From the NCBI RefSeq assembly GCF_014898815.1, contig NW_026515428.1:1364001-1428000 (forward strand): a stretch of 64,000 nucleotides of DNA. Reading direction: 5' to 3'. A program made the translations under genes and the position numbers. The notes beneath the pieces are model-generated. The model did no database searches. It was given only the letters and a program-made list of their open reading frames with translations, and had not been told where the DNA came from. Below are positions 28,531 to 39,500 of the stretch, piece by piece. This stretch comes from Panonychus citri. Taxonomy: Eukaryota; Arthropoda; Arachnida; Trombidiformes; Tetranychidae. The first letter of the stretch is position 1. Each line of letters begins with the position of its first letter.

Positions 28531-30518
28531 GTTTGGTCACTTTTATATCTCTATCTTCAGGTTTAGCATCCACATTTGCATCATCTCAAATTTCATCATC
28601 TTTTATCAATTTTAAAGGTAAGAAAGTTTTATAAGTTTCCTTTTAGAATAAAAAAAAACATATAACCTCATGGATGGTAAAAGTACCGTTATCATCATCA
28701 TCATTGAATGAAAATTGAATCGCTTTGGTTGGATAACCATGGTAAAAGAAAGTTGTTTTTATTTATCATTATTTGTCTCTATCATATTATGAGAATCATA
28801 TCATCATCATCATGATGAAAATAGCAAGAAAAAAAATTTCCATCAGTTCAGTGGGAGGAACAAATAAATGGAAAAGTATTTTCCACCCTTCGAACTACAG
28901 AAATTGTTCAGAATTGTCTATCGAGAGGGAGAGATAAAGAGAAGAGAAATTCAGAACTTTATCAGATGAGGAAAGAGGACAAAAGCTTCACCGTGACACA
29001 TGAACGTTGAACTTTTACTCAACCATGAAACTGAATCAATCCGATAGATAAAGAATGAGAACTTTTTTTTACACTTTATTCAATTTCATTTCCAATGATT
29101 GAAACAATTAACTCAGGGTGATGATGAAATGATTATTCAAAACTTTTTTATTTCTTTTTCAACTCCACCAAATCCACTCTCAGAATCTCCGCTCTTTTTA
29201 ACGACAACCTTTGATGATGTTCTGGTAAACCCTGGAGGGAATGTCCTCCTTTCATGTTCAGCATCCGGCTTACCTCTTCCTCTCGAGCAGGTTGGCTATT
29301 TAATGGTAAGCCGATTGACCCATTGGAAAGTGTCAGCTCCAATGATCCAGGAGCTGGTGGTAAAAGTGAAAGTGAAACTCTCGGTAAACCATTGGTTCAA
29401 GTCCGCCGATTTGCATCGGAAGTAAGGACAACCGTTAATCTGACCTCCGTTAATTTAACCTCTTCTGGCCTTTATACATGTATATTTGAAAATGATCTTA
29501 CAAGGGTCAGCCATTCAGGTCGTCTTAATGTCCATGGTAATCCAATTGTCCACGATTCAATGGTTCTAGGCCAAGAAGGGTCAAATATAACTCTTGAATG
29601 CCGATACGGAGGTTATCCTATTCATTCAATTTCCTGGGAAAAAGGTAATGAAAATCTTGTCAAAAATAAAATGATAATCTCTCAGAATTCAGTTGATGTT
29701 GTTAATGGAAATCAACAAATAATATTACAAGCTCATGGTAATTCTGGACATTCAAGATGAAGATTCATTGATAAGTGATTATAAACATGATTGGAATTTT
29801 ACTTTTTCCTTTTTCCATTCAAAAAATGATAATTAATATGATAACATGATTAATGTCATGAAACCAGGAAAAGGTTAATAAAAAAGGTTGAAAAGGTTTT
29901 GTTGAAGAATAGAAAATGAAAAAAATGCTTCTCTTTATCTTCTTCCACTCTTCATCATTATCCCCACTCCGAATTAATCATCTCATGGCTAGTTTAATCT
30001 CATTAATTCTTACACTTCTTGTGTCTTTTTCATTATTTATCTATCATGTTAACATTAGTCGGTGGGTGAATCGAATGAAAAAAAATAATCTTTCCCACCC
30101 TGGTAATCATAATCGTTAAGTCATTTTCACGAGTGACACAAATGATCATCATGATAATGGTAATTAAATAGCTCTATGATGCTGGTATATATTGAATTGA
30201 AGATGAACTCTAATGATAAATATTTTGACAACCTTTTTGTTGATTCGAGAAAGAAAAATGTTCTAATATTTTTCGAACCTCTTTTCCTCCAACCTCACCC
30301 ATCTCTGTCTCTGTCTCTCTCCACCTCTCTTATGGAATTGATTGTTTACTGATTATTTCATGAATCATGTTCATTTATCTACTTTACCCTGAAAAGTTTT
30401 AATGGCTTAAATGAAAACTATTCATTGGATTAAAGTGGATGATTAGATGAGTAAGGTGGGTGAGAAAAGTTCAGCCTCAAGTTGAATATTTACCTTTTAT
30501 TATCATGGAAGATAATTA

Positions 30519-30570
<52 letters not shown>

Positions 30571-33500
30571 AACCATTAAAATTTTGAAAGATTAAAAATT
30601 TCTCATTAATCTGTGATCATTTTTAAGATTATCAGTGTTAATCTTAATTATATTATTTTCGTTAATAACCAAAGATAATTAATCAAAAGAAGATAATTAA
30701 ATATCATTATTATTAGATCACAATTTGTCGATTATTTTTTTAGGCTTGTCAAAATGAGATTACAATTGTAAGAGACAAAGAAAAGTTTTAATTTTGAAAA
30801 TTCGGTTTTCGGAAAACTTTTTTCTTTCAGGGTTCTTCACTTTTCTTCAATTTTATGTTTCATTTCATTGACATTAATTCATGTTCATGATATTAGCATG
30901 ATGTTACTTTGGAATTGAATGAATTCTTATTTATCATTTTGATTTCGTTTTCTAACTTGAAACTGCTTTGTTTTTCTTTTAATATTTGTTTCATGAGAGA
31001 GAGAGAGAGAAAGAGGGTGGAGTGGGGTGGAAAAGTTTCATCCTTCGACAGTCACTTTACATGTTCAGCTATTCATGGAAATGAAGAGACTAAGTCATGA
31101 TAGAAATCGAGAGAGGGGAAGAGAGAGATGAACCCGAGGAAGATGAGGAAATTTTTGCTGAAAGATGGGAGACAAGGGTGGGAAAGAGAATAGAATAACA
31201 TGATAATTTTTTTCTATTCCAACTGAAGAAAAAGTTCTGATAATGTTACCTCATTTCCATCTTTTCATATGCATCATTTTATTTCATTTCCATTAGAACG
31301 ATCATATTCCAATTTCATGCAATTCTTTTTCATGATTCTCCATCCAGAATTCTCTTCATGTGATATTTTTTATCCATCTACATGAATAGATGTCTAGCTA
31401 CTATTCTGAGTCAGAATGGGTTCAATTTTCATATAAATTTCAACAGTTTAAAAGAGTAACATTGTCTTGGATGAACATAAATCTCTGGGCCATTTTCGGT
31501 TATCATGGAAACTTGAATTTCCTTTTCCACCACCTCTTGTCTCTACATGAATGGGTGGCTGGTGATGGTGGTGGGTGGGAGAAAAGTCGTCAAGGAGATA
31601 AAGTTATTCACAAGAAAATTATTCTCTCTCTCTCTTGATGTAAACATATCATGTGAGAAAATGGCTTGAAACATAATGTAAACAAAATGCGCTCAGAATT
31701 TTTCACCCTAATTGTGAGTCCACAATTCATGATATCTCCATTTTCAACAGGGTAACTCCAATTTCTTTTCATGGTCAGTTGTTCCAATGAGAGCGAGTTC
31801 AATGTTTCACTTATAATACAAATTCGATATCACAATTAAATCATTTGAAAACAAAGACCATTCTCCAGGGTAAATCAGTTTTAGAATCACAATTTCAACT
31901 TGATGGAAACTTTTTCGTTCTCAAATGTTCTGATTAATTGTTTGAACAATAAGTCGATAACTTCAAGTTTTTAATGGAAATTAATCTACAGTAATAATAA
32001 TCGATTGGACAACAATAGCCTCTTGGATAATGGCTCTGAATTGGAATCATGATCATCAGAATTTTATTGCAAATCTGAATTTCTTTTTTTATTGTCTTCA
32101 AATGTAACATTTCCAACACATCCAATACATTAACATCATGTTGTTATTATTGGTTATCAATTCTTCAAGTTCATTTTTTATATCAATAATATTTACAGGG
32201 GTTTATTGCAACATGAATTGTTACATGATGATAACTTGAAATTCACTGAGGGATAACATTTGAAACAACAACAATTATTGGTATGTTCAATGTGATGAAA
32301 TGTTTATTATGAAATCAGAAAACAATGTGATAGTGAAATGTATACATACGAGAATCTTTAAATATCAAGAGAATTGGAATAGAAAAGTTCATGAATTATA
32401 ATAAGAGTAGAACTTTTTTTTTCACTGAAAAATAACATGAGAAACAAAATATGTCAGAATGATGAAGATGAGGAAGGAGAAAATCAATTGGATCAAATCT
32501 CCCAGGCTAATCTAATCATCATCATCATGAGCTGTGAATCAATTCTTGGAAATGATATTGATGATTAAATAGTCAATCAAATGATGGAGAGAAAAGTAAA
32601 TATTAGTTTTCAATTTTGATGGAAGGTAAAATATCAGATTTCAAGGTGAATTCCCTGATTCAATTGGTAAATAATCTAAATCCATGGTGAAAATATTTAT
32701 CCAATTCCATTGAAAAAATGAATACATTTACTCCTGAATTATGGTGTTGGATTTTTTTCCTCATGCCAAGAATTGGATTATCATTATTATTATTTACTCA
32801 TCTTCCATTTATCCAACTTTAACCTTCCACCTTTTACCCTCAATGTTTGAATATAACTTTGTATCCATTTTCCTGAAATTCTTGCATATCAATTGTGTAT
32901 TGAATTTTTCACTTCAGGGAGACTTGAATCATTTTCTCACTCTGATTCCATTTGGTTGGTGGATCATTTTGACAACAGTAAATTATGAATGATTTTGAAA
33001 CAATTTTTTGCTAAAGAAAAAAAGTTCCTAATAGTTTTCAGAATATCATTTCCATTCTGTCAGCATATTATCACTTTCACCCTGTTGTTATCATGTAAGA
33101 AAATAAAAACCATTACAAGACCAACTATATATGCATATTAATCTAATCACATTTGATTCATGATAAAATTTGTTGTCTTACATTTTAAATCAGAATCAAT
33201 CAGAATTCTGTATGTAAATATCATCAAGTCAACTTTAAATTAAATTCTTACACAATTTTCTTGGAAAATCATAACTTATCCAGTTAATTGACTTGATAAC
33301 AATCCAATTATGAGATAAAATTTTACATAAAAAAATTCTGTTCAGTTACTTGGTAGCATTCTGAGTGTATATAAATAGTTATCATGATAACTTAATAAAT
33401 GATTGTTGTTAGAATAAGAAATTCAATTCCAAGGTTATCTTATTTGTATATATACTCATCATCTATTTAAATGCTTTACCCTGATGAAGACAAAGTTCAT

Positions 33501-36500
33501 TCATCAAGACGAGAATCAGATAGATAACTGAGTTTTCATTTCATGGTGAAAAAAAAGTTGAGAGGGGAAACTGAAATAAGTTTTATTAATTTTCGAGATG
33601 AAACATTTTTCATCATTAAAGGTGAAAATATATTAATATGTTTGTCATTTTATCAACTAAACAGTTAATATGAAGAAGGTGATGAGAAAGATTCTGATGA
33701 TGATGATGATGAAGGATGACAATGTCTTTCTGTTCTAGAATTATTATTATTATTATTATTACATTTGGAATGATGTATTTACTTTTCTTCCCGGTTAATT
33801 CATGTTCCATGGTCCTAACTCTCATGTTAGTTGTTCACTTCTTCAGGATTCTGTTCATGGTTATGGTAATAATAAAAGGTAATAACACTCTGAGTATCTT
33901 TCTCTCTCATTCATGATCTCATGAAAGGTTGATTAATAAATGAAGATGATGAGTGAGAAAAGTAAGAAAAAAAAGAGAAAGAAATTGAATGGTCAGCGAA
34001 AAAGATAAATGGACTTTACTCTGGACAAGACAAGGGAAATGTTGTCTATGGAGGGAAAAATAGGGAAGAGAAGAAGAAAAAAATTCTCCTTCGATTGTGA
34101 CACAATAGATACAATATCTTTCTTCCTGATTCTTTCTGATAGTTCTAAAGATTCCAAGGGATGATATTTACTCTCTCTCTCTCATTCTCTCTCATTCTCG
34201 CAATGTTTATCCTCCTCGATCATCAGACAGCAAGAACTGACGAGATAAATTCCCTTCCATGACAAATGATGATTTCGAAGGCGAAAATAATACAAGAAAA
34301 ATATTGAATTTTTTTCTCTTCTTCCACAATATATGATATTCTGATTCTTTGTTATCACTTTCTCTTTTCTTTTTGTTTTCCATTCAGTTGACCCAAAGTG
34401 TGACTTGACTTTTATCCTATTGACCTTTCAAGATAATAGTGTCCAGTATGTCCAGAGATTAACATATGACCGCTTTATCTTCATGATAGAAAACTTTTTT
34501 TTTCTTCTTGTCTTTAGGTGTAATCATATTGTTTGTTATCATTTCTCATTGACAGGGAGAGATAAGTTCAATCTCGTTGAATTGATTAGGATAAGGAACA
34601 ATTGTTACAAGAATAAGTGATTACATGTGAAGATTAATGTTCTCCTTTCTCTTGCTAAAATGGACAATGTCCATCAAATTTTTTTCGCACAATTTTCGAA
34701 AATTGTTAAATATCTCATAACCACCAAGTTTACTCATTTCCAATGAAATTTTCGTCAGTTCTCAAAAGAAAATTACATTTATTTCATCATATTCTTACCT
34801 TAATCAAGAAAATTGACTCAATTAATTATTCATTTCATGAAGAAATTGTTTGAAAATTGTTTTCTTTCCCATGTCACTTGTTCAGGTAACTGAATAATAC
34901 AAAAATTGTACCACACCCTAAGTAAACAATCAACTTGATTAAAATGTTCAGGTAACATCATTAATGTTTATTGAATAACTATTTTCATGATGATCAAACT
35001 GAACCATTGGAATGGAAATCATTAAGATGATTACCTTAATCATAATTGTTTCTTTATTATTGTTAACTAATTTTTCACTGAGATCATTAAGATTTTAATG
35101 TTTCCAAATTTTGTTAGAACTTTTTGAAAGAGAACAAAAAAAGTTCCAAAACTTTGACAAGCTCGAAAACATCATGTTCGTGATAATGTAAACAACGATA
35201 TTGTTATAAATGGTTCGATGTCATAAAGTTTTGTGGCCTCGATCAAATCTTTACAATGTATCCATAGAACAGGAAAAAAATGAACTTATCATGAATTCTG
35301 AGGTTTTTTTCTGCTTTTGATTCAAAATAAAATATCATGAAGTGTTACCATGAAAAGATAACTTGAAAATTGAAATTGATTGACAATTGAATTATGAGTA
35401 GATTAACTTTGGAAAACAAGAAAAAGTCTTGAAAATGAATGACCAGTGGTTATATTGGTCAAGTGAATTAAATTTCAAACCATTTATCTGAATTATCTGA
35501 GCAGGTTGAAGATAAATACTCTTCTCATCTAATAATAAAGATTATCACTAATCATCATGTTTATCTTTCAATCCAGGTAATCAACAACTTCCAGCTGATC
35601 ATCGTCACCATTTAATTGATAAAATTAAAGGTTACTTGTTGATACGAAATCTAATTCCAGAGGATTCCGGTTCATATAAATGTAATGTAATCGGTAATAA
35701 TAATTCAACAGCATTTGGTTACGTTTATCTTAATGTTGGAGGTAAGTTTGACCACTAAGATGACCAATTGAAGTTGAGTTGATTAGTTTTCCATTGGAAT
35801 CATGAAATTCATTGATTGTGGTTACCAAAATTGATCATTTCCATGTAAAATTAATGATGATTATTAATACTAATTGACTTGAAGCTAACCAAGTTAAGCG
35901 GATTAATGGTCAACGAGTTTATTTGAAATTTATTCAAGTTGACCAACTTGAAGACTCAATAAAGTTAAACTGACCAACACAACCATTGATTTCCAAAGGT
36001 ACTGATACCTTTTGACTTACAGGGTTGATTGATGTTGGATAAATATCATGATGATAATGATGAGGGGGAGAAAAATTGTTCTGGTGACAGTTTCAATGAT
36101 GGATTATCATAAGTCTACATGGAAAGTTCATCATTGAGTCAATTCCAAGGTGGAAATTGTTATTCATTCACTGAAAAGGACTCATACTAATCATGTTTCT
36201 ATGAAGATTATCATGACGATAATCATGAGGTTACATTGGGATGAATTCAGATAACACAGAAAAAAACAATTCCTGTTTATATCATTTGATTAATCAGATT
36301 ATCATTTATCAGAATATCATATCTTTACTAATCCATCTTGATGATTAACGGATTTTAACAAGTTAAAAAGGTTAATCTGTCAGGAAAAGGGTGGGAAATG
36401 ATGATGATGAGTGATGATTATTATTATCCACCCTGATAACTTATCATGATAGTGATGAGGTTCATTGATAATCAATGAGAGTGATAATTTCATGTTATCA

Positions 36501-39500
36501 TCATTACAAATGATTACGATTTAAATGTTTATATTAAAACGTTTTCTATCCTTTGATTAAACCATCAGATTAAATGATAATTCATCTTACATGGTGACAT
36601 TTGATTTCTTTCGTGATTTTCATCATCATGTTCCTCTCAACTGTAACTTTGCGACTTTCGATTTGTTTAGAACTTAAATCTTAAAATTTACTAAGAAAAA
36701 AAGAAATAGGGATAAAACATGATAGAAATAAAGTTATTTATTATTCAGAAATCATCATGAAACTCTGAAGGTTCAGAAAGTCGAAGTGGGAAAAGTTCTG
36801 ATGTTACTTTGTTTTTCTTATTTATTATCATTTCGAGTTTGTTGTTATCATGCTAATAATTTTGATTTACATTTAAATCTAATTCTTAATCATTTGGGTA
36901 ATTCAGTTTCTTAATTGTGTATTTAGATTGGATTTATAATGTAATCCGTTCATGATCATGATAAAAAAAGTGTTCAGATTAACTTGAGATTTGGTTTCTT
37001 GATTAAGTTGAATATCAATGATACATAATAATAAATGATTGGAATGATTATTTTTCAATGATTAACTTTAACTCTAATTAAATTACAATTTCTGATCACG
37101 ATTAACATGTTGTACCTTTCATCAAGTAAAGTCTCATCAAAACAATCAAATTGATGATCGTCCTTTGAGATAATAGCACAATGACCAATGGTCAATGGCA
37201 AAGTTCATTATAATGATAATCATGGAAATCATGATAAACTCAGCTAATGAAAAGCTCATCAATAGTTTTAACATTTGAATGATTGAGAATCAATCAATTG
37301 GCTCATCGTTTGAATTCAGTTGTCAAAGTTAATCAATGGCTATGTTTAATTGTGATCTGAATGTAAATTTGATTAGGGCAGAAATAATGCTTCAATATTT
37401 TAATTGTTAATGATTTAATTCTGTGTTTGTTGATTAACAGCATCACCAACAATTGATGAGGTTTTTTTACCAGAATCAAGGTTAGTCCTTGAAGGAACCA
37501 AAGTAAACATTATCTGTTTTATCAACAAAGGTGATTCTGAGATCTATTTTAATTGGTACAAAGATGATCAAAGAATTGCAGAAAAAAGTGATCTCTCATC
37601 ATCATCTTCTTCATCTTCATCTTCATTATCAAGTGATAACTTCCTGATCGAAAGGTCCAACCATTCATCATCGATATTGTTCAAATCAGTTCATATCTCT
37701 GATCGAGGCGATTACACTTGCCAAGCAAGTAACAAGTACGGATCAGATTCAAGGAAAACTAGATTAATTGTTCAGTGTAAGATCAACTAATTTTAAATTG
37801 TTTACGAAATAATCAAATTGTGATTTTAATTGTTTAGCTAAACCCAAATGGCGCATTGAACCAGCAACAAATATCAATGGGACTTTGGGTAAAAAATTGA
37901 TAATCAATTGTGATGCTGATGGTTATCCAAGGCCCAATATAACTTGGCTAATTAAATCAGGTACTGCAAAGTTGATTTAAATAAACAATGAATCAAGAAT
38001 TAATTGTTAATAATAATGATGATTAGGTCCATTGGGACGATTTGTTGGACCTCGAGATGGACGATTAAGACAATTTGAAAATGGTTCACTTCTGATTGAA
38101 AGGATAAGTGATGAGGATGAAACTCAATTCATGTGTTCAGCTATTAATGGAATCGGCGATGGAATCAATAAAATAATCAATTTTAAAGTTAATCGTAAGT
38201 TGATTAATAGTTTTCCATTCAAATTGTTTTAATCTCTCTGATTATTTCTTTAATTGTTCAGGTCCACCAAAGATAACGGCTGAAACAAGTTCGATTGAGA
38301 TTAAGAAAGGAGGTGAAGTGACCATTAGATGTGTCGGTTATGGTGATCTACCAATAACCATGGAGTGGACTCGATCAACTGAAAAGATTAACAATCAACT
38401 AAATAACAGGTAACTGAAAAATTGGAATAAAATAAAATCATAACTATCTAATCATCGAAATTTATACCTCAACATGTATAGTAAATATTCAATCAATACA
38501 ACTCAAATGTCCGATGTCGACGGAATCATATCAATACTAACGGTCACTTTAATATCTCGGGAAGATGAAGATGTCTATTCATGTGTTGGACATAATGATT
38601 ATGGTTATGCCTCAGTATCAATCAGATTAACTGTAATTGGTAAGTAATCAATATAATAATAAACTTAATCAACATTTCAACATCTTAATCAATTTCAAGA
38701 GAGAGAGAGAGAGAGAAAAAGTTGTAATCTCATGATTAGATTATTGAGATTGAAAGTTGGCGACATTAAACATTTATAATGTTGAGGAATAAATGAATTC
38801 CCATTGGAAAAAAATGATAATTCTGTTAATGGCTTAGGAGAGGAAAAGTTGTTGAAAAGAAAAGAAAATTTGGAAAATTTGGAAAACTCTATCAGCTCCA
38901 TGAAGATACAGGGAGAGACACTTATCCGTCAGTTGTCTTTGATGGTTCTCTTGCACTCTCTCACTCTCTGTCATCATCATCATCTTCACACCCTCTTCCC
39001 ACTCCCATCAAAAACGCCTTTTTCATCTTAAAGTGCTTTTTGCTTTTTCCTCAATCGAATCATGAAATTCACTTAAAAAATGTTTCCATTTGTTGCAACT
39101 TCTTCTTCTTATATTATTTAACTATTTTTGTTTCATCATCATCATCATCATCTGAATCATTCTCATCAGTATCATCATCAGAAGCATCTTTTTCATGAAC
39201 TTCATTTTCAACTGAGTAAAAATCAATCTGAACAAAAAAAAGATTCCAATTCAATTTTCTAAACTTTTTTTTCTTCTTTTTTTCTCTCAATCAAATCTAC
39301 TCATTTCAATTATGAGACTTTTTTTTGATCATGATTAACTTTCATCTTAAATATTAATAGTATTTGAAATTTTGATTAATTTAATTTGACTTTCATGATA
39401 AACATTGAGGTTTGTGGTGACTTACTAATTTATAGAATCATTATTTTCATCAGCCTTTTATTTTGATCAATGAAAAGTTAATCAAAGTTTAATGAAAATT

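Noticed and set aside
29916..30119. Hydrophobic 67-residue open frame that could be an alternative membrane exon of the Dscam-like gene
   Set aside because: No acceptor joins it in phase with Ig domains and it lies in AT-rich intron DNA.
31000..31100. Ig-like wording HFTCSAIHGNE resembling the Ig4 segment FMCSAINGIG
   Set aside because: The rest of the frame is Arg-Glu microsatellite and no Trp region, splice sites or continuing Ig fold surround it. Probably chance.
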